From CAISIP01 sp038326025 (GTDB taxonomy: Bacteria; Pseudomonadota; Gammaproteobacteria; Burkholderiales; Burkholderiaceae_C), in assembly GCA_038326025.1 (NCBI GenBank), contig JBBQJP010000004.1:62001-126000 (forward strand): 64,000 bases of DNA, in the 5' to 3' direction. Position 1 is the stretch's first letter. Each line of letters opens with the position of its first letter. The notes beneath the pieces were generated by a model. That model searched no databases and was not told the DNA's origin. It saw only the letters and a list, made by a program, of their open reading frames with translations. The translations under genes were made by a program, and so were the position numbers. Below, piece by piece: positions 7,822-16,481 of the stretch.

Positions 7822-9768
7822 TTGCAGACCACGTTTCCCCGACTGCTGCTCAAACATGCCACTGAGAGACCCCAGGCCAGCGCCATGCGCGAGAAGGAAT
7901 TCGGCATCTGGCAGGCGCTGCACTGGGAAGACCTGCGCCAGCTTGTTGAACACATCGCCTGCGGGTTGCACCAGGCCGGCTTGCGCCGCGATGACCATAT
8001 GGTGGTGGTCGGCTCCAACCGGCCACGCCTGTATGCCACGATGCTGGCGATACAGGCACTTGGCGCCGTGCCGATCCCGTTGTACCAGGATGCCGCCGCC
8101 GCCGAGTGCGTGTTTCCGATCAATAACGCTGATGTGAAGTTTGCGTTCGCAGAAGACCAGGAACAGGTCGACAAGCTGCTCGAGATCCGCGAGCAATGCC
8201 CGCAACTGGCACATGTCTATTTCGACGATCCGCGCGGCTTGCGAGACTATGACGAGGTCGGGCTTGCATCGATCGACGAGCTGTTGGCGGCAGGCACGGC
8301 ATTTGCCGCGCAACACACGGACTTTTTCCGCGATCAGGTCGAGCAAGCCAAGCCGGACGATGTCGCCGCGATGTTCTTCACCTCGGGCACGACCGGCAAC
8401 CCCAAGGGGGTGGTGCATACCCACAACAGCCTGCTCGACCGTGCCCGAGCCGGCGCAGACTTCGACAAGCTGACCGAAGCCGAAGAGGTGCTGGCCTACC
8501 TGCCGCCGGCCTGGATCGGACAGAACATCTTCAGTTATGCGCAGTGGCTGGCCTGCGGTTATGTGGTCAATTGCCCCGAGTCGGCGGCCACCGTCACGAT
8601 CGACCTCAAGGAGGTCGGCCCGACCTACTACTTTGCGCCGCCGCGGGTGTTCGAAGGCCTGCTCACCAGCGTGATGATCCGCATGGAAGACGCGGGCGCG
8701 CTCAAGCGCAAGGTGTTCCATGCCTTCATGGCGCTGGCCCGGCGCATCGGACCTGACCGCATGGACGGCAAGCCGCTGGGCCTGATGGATCGCCTGATGT
8801 ACAGCCTGGGCGACTGGGTGATTTACGGGCCGCTGCGCAATAACCTGGGGATGAGCCGGGTACGGGTGGCCTATACCGCCGGCGAAGCCATTGGCCCGGA
8901 TCTGTTTCAGTTCTACCGCTCCATTGGCATCAATCTGAAGCAGTTGTATGGCTCGACCGAAACCGCGGTGTTTGTCTGTCTGCAGCCGGACAACGCGGCA
9001 CGTGCCGATACGGTCGGACTGCCGATTGCCGGTGTCGAGATCAAGGTGGCCGAGAACGGCGAGATTCTGGTCAAGTCACCCGGTTTGCTCAAGGAGTATT
9101 TCAAAAACCCTGAGGCCACCGCCGAGGTGCTCACGAAGGACGGCTGGTACCACACCAGTGACGCCGGATTTCTCGATGCCCACGGTCACCTCAAGATCAT
9201 TGATCGGGTCAAGGATGTGGGACGCATCAAGGGTGGCGCCAACGACGGCGCGATGTTCGCGCCCAAATACGTCGAGAACAAGCTCAAATTTTTCCCGTAC
9301 GTCAAGGAAGTGGTGGCCTATGGCGACGGCCGCGAAAAGGTCTGCGTCATGATCAACATCGATATGGATGCGGTCGGCAACTGGGCCGAGCGACGCAACC
9401 TGGCGTATGCCGGATATACCGACCTGGCGCAAAAGCCCGAGGTTTATGCCTTGATCAAGGACTGCATCGAGAAGGTCAATGCCGACCTGGCTGCCGACGA
9501 ATTGCTCGCCGGCAGCCAGATCAGCCGCTTCCTGGTACTGCACAAGGAACTCGACGCCGACGATGGCGAGCTCACGCGAACGAACAAGGTGCGCCGCGGA
9601 TTTATCGCTGAGAAATACCAGCCGCTGGTCGACGGGCTCTACGCTGGCAAGTCCGAGCAGTTCATCGAGACCGTCGTCAAGTTCGAGGACGGTCGCACCG
9701 GCAGCGTCAGTGCGACCCTGAAGATTGAAGACACCAGGACCTTCGAACCTGTGAAAGCCGCAGCATGA
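7822..9768 (+). CDS. Long-chain (FadD/FAA1-type) acyl-CoA ligase
   Basis: 648 residues. AMP-forming ligase: P-loop 'FFTSGTTGNPKGVVHTH', 'YGSTETAVF' (A5), 'GWYHTSDAG' and 'DRVKDV' in the C-terminal hinge, followed by the FAA1-type C-terminal domain. It activates a carboxylic acid to its CoA thioester through an acyl-adenylate. The start is taken as TTG 7822 because AGGAG sits 6 bases upstream; the open frame extends to 7741 without a ribosome site. Its stop overlaps the next ATG (ATGA). Being the first gene of an ABC importer operon, it probably traps the imported acid as CoA ester; chain length or aromatic preference is not visible. Confidence 0.9.
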   Translation: MQTTFPRLLLKHATERPQASAMREKEFGIWQALHWEDLRQLVEHIACGLHQAGLRRDDHMVVVGSNRPRLYATMLAIQALGAVPIPLYQDAAAAECVFPINNADVKFAFAEDQEQVDKLLEIREQCPQLAHVYFDDPRGLRDYDEVGLASIDELLAAGTAFAAQHTDFFRDQVEQAKPDDVAAMFFTSGTTGNPKGVVHTHNSLLDRARAGADFDKLTEAEEVLAYLPPAWIGQNIFSYAQWLACGYVVNCPESAATVTIDLKEVGPTYYFAPPRVFEGLLTSVMIRMEDAGALKRKVFHAFMALARRIGPDRMDGKPLGLMDRLMYSLGDWVIYGPLRNNLGMSRVRVAYTAGEAIGPDLFQFYRSIGINLKQLYGSTETAVFVCLQPDNAARADTVGLPIAGVEIKVAENGEILVKSPGLLKEYFKNPEATAEVLTKDGWYHTSDAGFLDAHGHLKIIDRVKDVGRIKGGANDGAMFAPKYVENKLKFFPYVKEVVAYGDGREKVCVMINIDMDAVGNWAERRNLAYAGYTDLAQKPEVYALIKDCIEKVNADLAADELLAGSQISRFLVLHKELDADDGELTRTNKVRRGFIAEKYQPLVDGLYAGKSEQFIETVVKFEDGRTGSVSATLKIEDTRTFEPVKAAA

Positions 9769-10610
9769 CCCAGGTTTCCACCGACCCCAACATTACGCGC
9801 GCAGCGGCCGAACCCGTGTCCTCAGGCGACGGCAAGGCCATCGGCGAGGTGATCCTCGACGTGCAGAACATCAGCCTGCGCTTTGGTGGCGTCAACGCCT
9901 TGACCGACATCTCGTTCAACGTGCGCGAACACGAGGTGCGCGCCATCATCGGGCCCAATGGTGCGGGAAAGAGTTCGATGCTCAACTGCATCAACGGGGT
10001 CTATCAGCCGCAGGACGGTGCTATCAGTTTTCGCGGCAAGACCTTCAAGCACATGAACAGCCGGCAGGTGGCGGAAATGGGTATTGCCCGCACCTTCCAG
10101 AACCTGGCGTTGTTCAAGGGCATGAGCGTGATCGACAACATCATGACCGGGCGCAACCTGCACATCAAGAGCAACATCTTCCTGCAGGCACTTCGTATCG
10201 GTCCGGCGCAACGCGAAGAGGAGGTCAACCGGGCCTTTGTCGAGAACATCATCGACTTTCTCGAGATCCAGGCCTATCGCAAGACGCCGGTGGGCCAGTT
10301 GCCTTACGGCCTGCAAAAACGCGTCGACCTGGGCCGGGCCCTGGCGATGGAGCCGCAGGTGCTGCTGCTCGACGAACCGATGGCCGGCATGAACCTGGAG
10401 GAGAAGCAGGACATGAGCCGCTTCATCCTGGACGTGAACAACGAGTTCGGTACCACCATCGTGCTGATCGAACACGACATGGGTGTGGTGATGGACATCT
10501 CCGATCGCGTGGTCGTGCTCGACTACGGCAAGAAGATCGGTGATGGCACGCCGGAAGAAGTGCGCAACAACGAAGAAGTCATCAGTGCCTATCTGGGCAC
10601 GAGCCACTGA
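9765..10610 (+). CDS. LivG-type ABC transporter ATP-binding protein
   Basis: 281 residues. Walker A 'GPNGAGKS', Q-loop 'ARTFQNLALF', Walker B 'VLLLDEPMAGMN' and H-loop 'IEHDMGVV' are all present. The signature motif is the relaxed form usual in LivG-like ATPases ('LPYGLQKRVDLGRAL'). With the LivF-like ATPase at 14253 it should form the heterodimeric motor of a branched-chain-amino-acid-type (HAAT) importer. An N-terminal tail of about 25 residues precedes the ATPase fold. Start overlaps the ligase stop by four bases. Confidence 0.93.
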   Translation: MTQVSTDPNITRAAAEPVSSGDGKAIGEVILDVQNISLRFGGVNALTDISFNVREHEVRAIIGPNGAGKSSMLNCINGVYQPQDGAISFRGKTFKHMNSRQVAEMGIARTFQNLALFKGMSVIDNIMTGRNLHIKSNIFLQALRIGPAQREEEVNRAFVENIIDFLEIQAYRKTPVGQLPYGLQKRVDLGRALAMEPQVLLLDEPMAGMNLEEKQDMSRFILDVNNEFGTTIVLIEHDMGVVMDISDRVVVLDYGKKIGDGTPEEVRNNEEVISAYLGTSH

Positions 10611-10627
10611 GCCCGGAGACCGACACC

Positions 10628-11557
10628 ATGGCATTTTTCATTGAAACCTTCATCGGCGGCCTGATGGCCGGCATGTTGTATTCGCTCGTGGCGCTGGGCT
10701 TTGTGCTGATCTACAAGGCCTCGGGCGTATTCAACTTCGCGCAGGGTGCGATGGTGCTTTTTGCCGCACTGGCGATGGCGCGCTTCTCGGAATGGGTGCC
10801 GGGATGGCTCGGCATCGAGAACAAGATCCTGGGTAATGTGATCGCGTTTTCCCTTGCCGCGGCGATGATGTTTGTGCTGGCCTGGGTCATTGAGCGGCTG
10901 GTGCTGCGCCACCTGGTCAACCAGGAAGGTGTGACCTTGCTGATGGCCACGCTGGGAATTTCCTATTTCCTGGACGGCCTGGGGCAGACCATCTTCGGCA
11001 GCAACATCTACCAGATTGATGTGGGGATGCCCAAGGACCCGGTGTTCCTGTTTCAAGGCGTTTTCCAGGGTGGCATCCTGATCAGCCTTGAAGATGTATA
11101 CGCGGCCTGCGTTGCCGCGTTGCTGGTGGCGGCCCTGTCGTTGTTTTTCCAGAAAACCAGCACCGGACGCGCCTTGCGTGCGGTCGCGGACGACCATCAG
11201 GCGGCGCAGTCGATCGGCATCGGGCTGAGCCGCATCTGGGTCATCGTCTGGTTCGTCGCCGGTATCACCGCGCTGGTGGCCGGCGTGATCTGGGGCTCCA
11301 AGCTGGGCGTGCAGTTCTCGCTGACCACGGTCGCACTGCGCGCCTTGCCGGTCATCATCCTGGGCGGCCTGACATCGGTGCCGGGCGCCATCATCGGCGG
11401 CTTGATCATCGGCGTCGGCGAGAAGCTCTCGGAGGTGTATCTCGGCCCGTACGTGGGCGGTGGCATCGAGATCTGGTTTGCCTACATGCTGGCGCTGGTG
11501 TTCCTTCTGTTCCGTCCGCAAGGATTGTTCGGCGAGAAGATCATCGATCGCGTCTGA
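10628..11557 (+). CDS. LivH-type ABC transporter permease
   Basis: 309 residues, strongly hydrophobic with about eight membrane spans. Characteristic LivH features are the N-terminal 'FIETFIGGLMAGMLYSLVAL', the 'RAVADDHQAAQSIGI' cytoplasmic loop that contacts the ATPase, and 'LGGLTSVPGAIIGGLIIG'. A GGAGA ribosome site precedes the ATG. It pairs with the LivM-like permease that follows. Confidence 0.93.
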   Translation: MAFFIETFIGGLMAGMLYSLVALGFVLIYKASGVFNFAQGAMVLFAALAMARFSEWVPGWLGIENKILGNVIAFSLAAAMMFVLAWVIERLVLRHLVNQEGVTLLMATLGISYFLDGLGQTIFGSNIYQIDVGMPKDPVFLFQGVFQGGILISLEDVYAACVAALLVAALSLFFQKTSTGRALRAVADDHQAAQSIGIGLSRIWVIVWFVAGITALVAGVIWGSKLGVQFSLTTVALRALPVIILGGLTSVPGAIIGGLIIGVGEKLSEVYLGPYVGGGIEIWFAYMLALVFLLFRPQGLFGEKIIDRV

Positions 11558-11595
11558 CGCCCCCTTGATGCCGCAACACAACGAGAACCCGACTT

Positions 11596-12672
11596 ATGTT
11601 CTATAGAGAAAACGGCCAGTTCAAGACCAGTTACCGGGCGGACCAGCAGATCTTCCCGATTGCGCAGGACCGCTGGGCCGTGCTGGCCATCATCGCCTTT
11701 GCCTTCATCGGCGTGCCGATGCTGGTGGACGAATACATGTTTCGCGCCATCCTGATCCCGTTCCTGATCCTGGCGCTGGCGGCCATCGGGGTCAACATCC
11801 TGGTCGGGTATTGTGGCCAGATCTCGCTGGGATCGGGAGCGTTCATGGCGGTTGGCGCCTATGCCGCGTACAACACACAGATCCGCATCGAGGGTATGCC
11901 GCTGATCGTGTCGCTGCTCTCGGGTGGCTTTTTTGCCACGCTGGTGGGTATCTTCTTCGGCATACCCAGCCTGCGTGTGAAGGGACTGTACCTGGCGGTG
12001 GCGACGCTGGCGGCGCAATTTTTCTGTGACTGGGCGTTTTTGCGCATCGGCTGGTTCACCAACTACACGCCGTCCGGGTCGGTCTCGGTGTCCAACCTGC
12101 ATGTTCTGGGCTGGACCCTCAACACGCCGGTCGACAAATATCTTTTCTGTCTGGGTTTTCTGGTGGTATTTGCCTTGCTGGCCAAGAACCTGGTGCGGTC
12201 CGCCATTGGCCGTGAGTGGATGGCAATCCGCGACATGGACGTCGCTGCGGCGGTGATCGGCATCCGCCCGATGTACGCCAAGCTCAGCGCCTTCGCCGTG
12301 AGTTCCTTCATCATCGGTGTGGCCGGTGGCCTTTGGGGCTTTGTGCACCTGGGGTCGTGGGAGCCGGCGGCATTCTCGATTGACCGCTCGTTTCAGTTGC
12401 TGTTCATGGTCATCATCGGCGGCCTGGGCTCGATCATGGGCAGCATGTTCGGTGCCGCGTTCATCGTGGTGTTGCCGATCTTTCTGAACCAGTTCCTGCC
12501 GGCGCTCGGTGCACTCGTGGGTGTGGAGATTTCCACCGCCGCGGTCTCGCACACCGAGTTCATGATTTTTGGCGCGCTGATCGTCTGGTTCCTGATCGTG
12601 GAGCCCCACGGGTTGGCGCGCTTGTGGAGTATCGGAAAGCAGAAGATGCGGCTCTGGCCCTTCCCGCACTGA
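11596..12672 (+). CDS. LivM-type ABC transporter permease
   Basis: 358 residues with about nine to ten membrane segments. It carries the LivM core 'NILVGYCGQISLGSGAFMAVGAYAAY', the coupling loop 'RDMDVAAAVIGI' and 'IIGGLGSIMGSMFGAAF'. It forms the heterodimeric membrane channel with the upstream LivH-like protein. A soluble N-terminal stretch of ~30 residues precedes the first span. About 115 bases without a gene follow, ending in a strong ribosome site for the binding-protein gene. Confidence 0.93.
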   Translation: MFYRENGQFKTSYRADQQIFPIAQDRWAVLAIIAFAFIGVPMLVDEYMFRAILIPFLILALAAIGVNILVGYCGQISLGSGAFMAVGAYAAYNTQIRIEGMPLIVSLLSGGFFATLVGIFFGIPSLRVKGLYLAVATLAAQFFCDWAFLRIGWFTNYTPSGSVSVSNLHVLGWTLNTPVDKYLFCLGFLVVFALLAKNLVRSAIGREWMAIRDMDVAAAVIGIRPMYAKLSAFAVSSFIIGVAGGLWGFVHLGSWEPAAFSIDRSFQLLFMVIIGGLGSIMGSMFGAAFIVVLPIFLNQFLPALGALVGVEISTAAVSHTEFMIFGALIVWFLIVEPHGLARLWSIGKQKMRLWPFPH

Positions 12673-12787
12673 CGTTTTGCCCTGCAGAATTCGGGACAGC
12701 GCCACGCGCTTGCCGATGCCGGACAGGGCGCAATACGAAGGCCTGCGATTTTTTTGAGTGTGTTTGATTTTTATAAGGAGACAAATC

Positions 12788-14125
12788 ATGAAACTGCGAA
12801 ACCTGGTTCTCTCGGTGACCGTGGCATGCGCCGGCATATCGGCGGCGCTGGTGACGCCCTTGGCGTCGGCTCAGACCAATGAACAATACTTTCCGTCGCT
12901 GGTGTACCGCACCGGAGCCTATGCTCCCAACGGCGTTCCATTTGCCAATGGATATGCCGACTATCTGAAGCTTACCAATGAGCGCGGCGGCATCAACGGC
13001 GTCAAGGTGTCGTTCGAGGAATGCGAAACCGGTTATGCCACCGACCGCGGTGTGGAGTGTTATGAGCGCCTCAAGGGCAAAAATGGCGGTGCCACCGTGT
13101 TCCAGCCACTGTCCACCGGTATCACCTTCGCTTTGACCGAAAAGGCGCCGGTCGACAAGATTCCGCTGATCACCGCCGGATACGGCCGCAGCGAGTCGGC
13201 TGACGGCGGCATTTTCAAGTGGAATTTCCCGATCGCCGGCACCTACTGGGTGGCGGCCGACATCCTGATCCAGCATCTGGGCAAGAAAGAAGGCGGTCTG
13301 GCCAAACTCAAGGGCAAGAAGATCACCCTGATCTACCACGACAGCCCGTACGGCAAAGAGCCGATCCCGCTGCTGCAGGAACGCGCCGCGCAGCTTGGTT
13401 TTGAGCTCAGCCTGCTGCCCGTGACCCATCCGGGCGTCGAGCAAAAAGCGACTTGGCTGCAGGTGCGCCAGGCCCGGCCGGACTATGTGCTGCTGTGGGG
13501 CTGGGGTGTCATGAACTCGACCGCACTCAAGGAAGCACAGGCCACCGGTTATCCGCGCGACAAGATGTATGGCGTGTGGTGGGCCGGTGCCGAGCCGGAC
13601 GTGCAGGACGTTGCAGCGGGTGCCAAGGGCTACAACGCGATCACCATGCAGCACGGTACCGAGACCAATTCGGACGTGGCCCAGGAAGTCCTGAAGAAGT
13701 TGCATGCCAAGGGCCAGGGCACCGGTCCGAAAGAGGAAGTCGGGCAAGTGTTGTACATGCGTGGCCTGATGAGCGCGATGTTCGCTGTCGAAGGTGTGCG
13801 CGCCGCGCAGGAGCGTTTCGGCAAGGGCAAGGTCATGAAGGGTGAACAGGCCCGCTGGGGTTACGAGAACCTGAACCTGACGCAGGACAAGCTGGACGCA
13901 CTGGGCTTCAAGGGCGTGATGCGCCCGATCTCCACCAGCTGCCAGGACCATATGGGCTCCGCCTGGGGCCGTATCCATACCTGGGACGGCAGCAAATGGG
14001 TCTTCACCAGCGATTGGTACCAGGCTGACAACCAGATCCTCAAGCCGATGGTCAAGTCCGCCGCCGACAAGTACGCAGCCGAGAAGAAGCTGACCCGCCG
14101 CACCGGCGCCGATTGCCAGTCCTGA
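12788..14125 (+). CDS. Periplasmic substrate-binding protein of HAAT (LivK-like) importer
   Basis: 445 residues. A signal peptide (MKLRNLVLSVTVACAGISAA) with probable cleavage after 'PLASA' leads into a type I periplasmic-binding fold ('YRTGAYAPNGVPFANGYADY', 'TGYATDRGVECYERL'). This is the family that binds amino acids, amides, urea or, in aromatic degraders, benzoate-like acids. AAGGAG lies 7 bases before the ATG at 12788, which decides the start over an in-frame codon at 12758. It is flanked downstream by two stable hairpins that could raise its expression relative to the rest of the operon. Confidence 0.9.
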   Translation: MKLRNLVLSVTVACAGISAALVTPLASAQTNEQYFPSLVYRTGAYAPNGVPFANGYADYLKLTNERGGINGVKVSFEECETGYATDRGVECYERLKGKNGGATVFQPLSTGITFALTEKAPVDKIPLITAGYGRSESADGGIFKWNFPIAGTYWVAADILIQHLGKKEGGLAKLKGKKITLIYHDSPYGKEPIPLLQERAAQLGFELSLLPVTHPGVEQKATWLQVRQARPDYVLLWGWGVMNSTALKEAQATGYPRDKMYGVWWAGAEPDVQDVAAGAKGYNAITMQHGTETNSDVAQEVLKKLHAKGQGTGPKEEVGQVLYMRGLMSAMFAVEGVRAAQERFGKGKVMKGEQARWGYENLNLTQDKLDALGFKGVMRPISTSCQDHMGSAWGRIHTWDGSKWVFTSDWYQADNQILKPMVKSAADKYAAEKKLTRRTGADCQS

Positions 14126-14134
14126 TGCTGGCCA

Positions 14135-14162
14135 GGCCATGCGCGCTGACGTGCGCATGGCC
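14135..14162 (+). other. Intercistronic hairpin 1 after the substrate-binding protein gene
   Basis: Perfect 10-bp stem GGCCATGCGC / GCGCATGGCC with an 8-nt loop, starting 10 bases past the stop codon. There is no U-tract; it resembles REP-like 3' stabilisers found after binding-protein genes. Confidence 0.6.
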
Positions 14163-14186
14163 CGCTGGTGGCCCCGCGTGGGCCAT

Positions 14187-14224
14187 CAACGCAAGGGTCG
14201 GCATCGCCGCCGGCCCTTGCGTTG
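14187..14224 (+). other. Intercistronic hairpin 2 before the livF-like gene
   Basis: CAACGCAAGGG (14187-14197) pairs perfectly with CCCTTGCGTTG (14214-14224), and the stem continues inward through one G-T pair to about 16 pairs with a 6-nt loop. It ends 28 bases before the next start codon and lacks a U-tract. Confidence 0.6.
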
Positions 14225-14252
14225 GTTCCCAACCTCCTGATCGGATCTGCAC

Positions 14253-15062
14253 ATGAGTACCACGGACATCGTCCTCAACGTCAACGGCATCGAAGTGATC
14301 TACAACCATGTGATCCTGGTGCTCAAGGGCGTTTCGCTGCAAGTGCCTGACGGCAAGATCGTCGCCATCCTGGGCGGCAACGGCGCTGGCAAGACGACCA
14401 CGTTGCGCGCCGTCTCCAACCTGCTGCGCGGTGAACGCGGTGAGGTCACCAAGGGTTCGATCGAATTGCGCGGCGAGCGCATCGAGAACCTGTCGCCATC
14501 GGACCTGGTGAACAAGGGGGTGGTGCAGGTGATGGAGGGTCGCCATTGTTTCGCCCACCTGACGATCGAGGAAAACCTGATGACAGGCTCCTACACGCGC
14601 AAGGACAAGGCCGAGATCGCGCGCAATCTGGACAAGGTCTACACCTATTTTCCGCGGCTCAAGACACGTCGGACCTCGCAGGCGGCCTATACCTCGGGCG
14701 GCGAGCAGCAGATGTGTGCCATCGGCCGCGCCTTGATGGCCAACCCCAGTGTGGTGCTGCTCGACGAGCCATCCATGGGTCTGGCGCCGCAGCTGGTCGA
14801 AGAGGTGTTCAACATCGTGCGCGACCTCAACACCAAGGAAAAGGTGACGTTTCTTCTGGCCGAGCAGAACACCAATATGGCGCTCAAATACGCCGACTAC
14901 GGCTACATCATGGAAAGTGGCCGCGTCGTCATGGACGGTGTGGCCACGGACTTGCGCGACAACGAGGACGTCAAGGAGTTCTACCTGGGCATGGGTGGGG
15001 GCGAGCGCAAATCGTTCAAGGATGTCAAGAGCTACAAGCGCCGCAAGCGCTGGCTGGCGTGA
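14253..15062 (+). CDS. LivF-type ABC transporter ATP-binding protein
   Basis: 269 residues with Walker A 'GGNGAGKTT', 'GVVQVMEGRHCF' at the Q-loop position, signature 'YTSGGEQQMCAIGRALM', Walker B 'VVLLDEPSMGLAP' and 'AEQNTNMAL' at the H-loop, where the usual His is replaced by Gln as in many LivF proteins. It is the second ATPase of the importer. The C-terminus carries an unusual basic tail ('KSYKRRKRWLA'). Confidence 0.92.
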   Translation: MSTTDIVLNVNGIEVIYNHVILVLKGVSLQVPDGKIVAILGGNGAGKTTTLRAVSNLLRGERGEVTKGSIELRGERIENLSPSDLVNKGVVQVMEGRHCFAHLTIEENLMTGSYTRKDKAEIARNLDKVYTYFPRLKTRRTSQAAYTSGGEQQMCAIGRALMANPSVVLLDEPSMGLAPQLVEEVFNIVRDLNTKEKVTFLLAEQNTNMALKYADYGYIMESGRVVMDGVATDLRDNEDVKEFYLGMGGGERKSFKDVKSYKRRKRWLA

Positions 15063-15106
15063 ACGCCGCCCGTTGTCTCCACCCCTTTGAAACTCCGCCT
15101 GATCCC

Positions 15107-16357
15107 ATGACCGAAAGCTACGACGACCTGGAAACCCGTGACCCCGCTGCGCGCGAGGCATCTCTGCTGGCGGCCTTGCCGGCCCATATTGCCCATGCAC
15201 AGGCACTTAGCCCGGCGTTTGCCGACATATTCAAGGGTGTGGATGCGCAGGCGGTCACCAGCCGGGCCGCGCTCGCGGCCTTGCCGGTGACGCGCAAATT
15301 TGAATTGCTCGAGCGCCAGCAGGCCAGGCGTGCGCAGGGCGCGTTCGGCGGGTTTGCGACCGAGGGCTTTGGTGCGACGATGCCGCGGGTGTTCGCCAGT
15401 CCCGGGCCGATTTATGAGCCCGAGGGTACGGCACGCAACTACTGGCGCCTGGCGCGTGCCATGTTCGCCGCCGGGTTTCGACCCGGCGAGCTGATTCACA
15501 ACAGCTTCAGCTACCACTTCGTACCCGCCGGCTCCATGATGGAAAGCGGCGCCCATGCGTTGGGTTGCACGGTGTTCCCGGCCGGCACCGGCCAGACGGA
15601 ACAGCAGGTGCAGGCCATGGCCGAGCTGCGCCCAGCCGGTTACTGCGGTACCCCGAGTTTCCTCAAGTTCATTGTCGAGAAGGCCGCGGCCATGGGCGTG
15701 GCCTTGCCCAGTGTGACCAAGGCGCTGTTTGGTGGCGAGGCGTTCCCGCCCAGTCTGCGCGACTGGTTTACCGCGCGCGGCATTGCCGGCTACCAGTGTT
15801 TTGCCACGGCTGACCTGGGCCTTATCGCCTACGAAACCTCGGCGCGCGAAGGCCTGGTTGTCGATGAGTCGGTGCTGGTCGAGATCGTGCGCCCGGGCAC
15901 GGGCGAGCCGGTGGCCGACGGCGAAGTGGGTGAACTGGTCGTGACCAGCTTCAGCCCGCTGTATCCGCTGATTCGTTTTGGCACGGGAGACCTGAGTGCC
16001 GTATTGCCGGGGCCGTGTCCGACCGGGCGCACCAACCAGCGAATCAAGGGCTGGATGGGCCGGGCCGACCAGACCACCAAGGTGCGCGGCATGTTTGTCC
16101 ACCCGGGGCAGGTTGATGCCGTCATCCGGCGTTTTCCGGAGGTCGTGAAGGCCCGGCTGGTGGTTACTGGCGAGATGGCCAATGACACCATGACCTTGCT
16201 GGTCGAAACCCAATGCAGCGGACCGGACAGCCTGATTGAAAAAATCGGCATCGCCATCCGCGAGGTGACCAAGCTGCGCGGCGATGTCGAACTGGTGTTG
16301 CCCGGCTCGCTGCCGAATGATGGCAAGGTGATAGAGGACGCGCGCAGCTACAAATGA
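15107..16357 (+). CDS. PaaK-family (phenylacetate-CoA ligase-like) ligase
   Basis: 416 residues, the usual PaaK length. Visible features are 'FATEGFGATMPRVFASPGPI' at the nucleotide-binding position, 'FATADLGLIAYET', 'RFGTGDLSAVL' and 'GRADQTTKVRGMFVHPGQV', the PaaK-type hinge and C-terminal start. The N-terminal half contains 'NSFSYHFVPAG' typical of this family. It should activate an aryl- or arylacetic acid to a CoA thioester. The true substrate is unknown; there are no paa ring-cleavage genes nearby. The ATG at 15107 is 44 bases after the livF-like stop. It ends an operon that starts with a different ligase type. Confidence 0.87.
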   Translation: MTESYDDLETRDPAAREASLLAALPAHIAHAQALSPAFADIFKGVDAQAVTSRAALAALPVTRKFELLERQQARRAQGAFGGFATEGFGATMPRVFASPGPIYEPEGTARNYWRLARAMFAAGFRPGELIHNSFSYHFVPAGSMMESGAHALGCTVFPAGTGQTEQQVQAMAELRPAGYCGTPSFLKFIVEKAAAMGVALPSVTKALFGGEAFPPSLRDWFTARGIAGYQCFATADLGLIAYETSAREGLVVDESVLVEIVRPGTGEPVADGEVGELVVTSFSPLYPLIRFGTGDLSAVLPGPCPTGRTNQRIKGWMGRADQTTKVRGMFVHPGQVDAVIRRFPEVVKARLVVTGEMANDTMTLLVETQCSGPDSLIEKIGIAIREVTKLRGDVELVLPGSLPNDGKVIEDARSYK

Positions 16358-16481
16358 TGCGTCCGGTGACAATCCAGTCAAACCCCACGATGTGGCGGGA
16401 AATTGGTAGTTACCTTGATAGTAAATTTCGCGCAAATCATTAGACTTGCGCTCTCCCTCCCAACCCCCTCCCCACCCTCCT

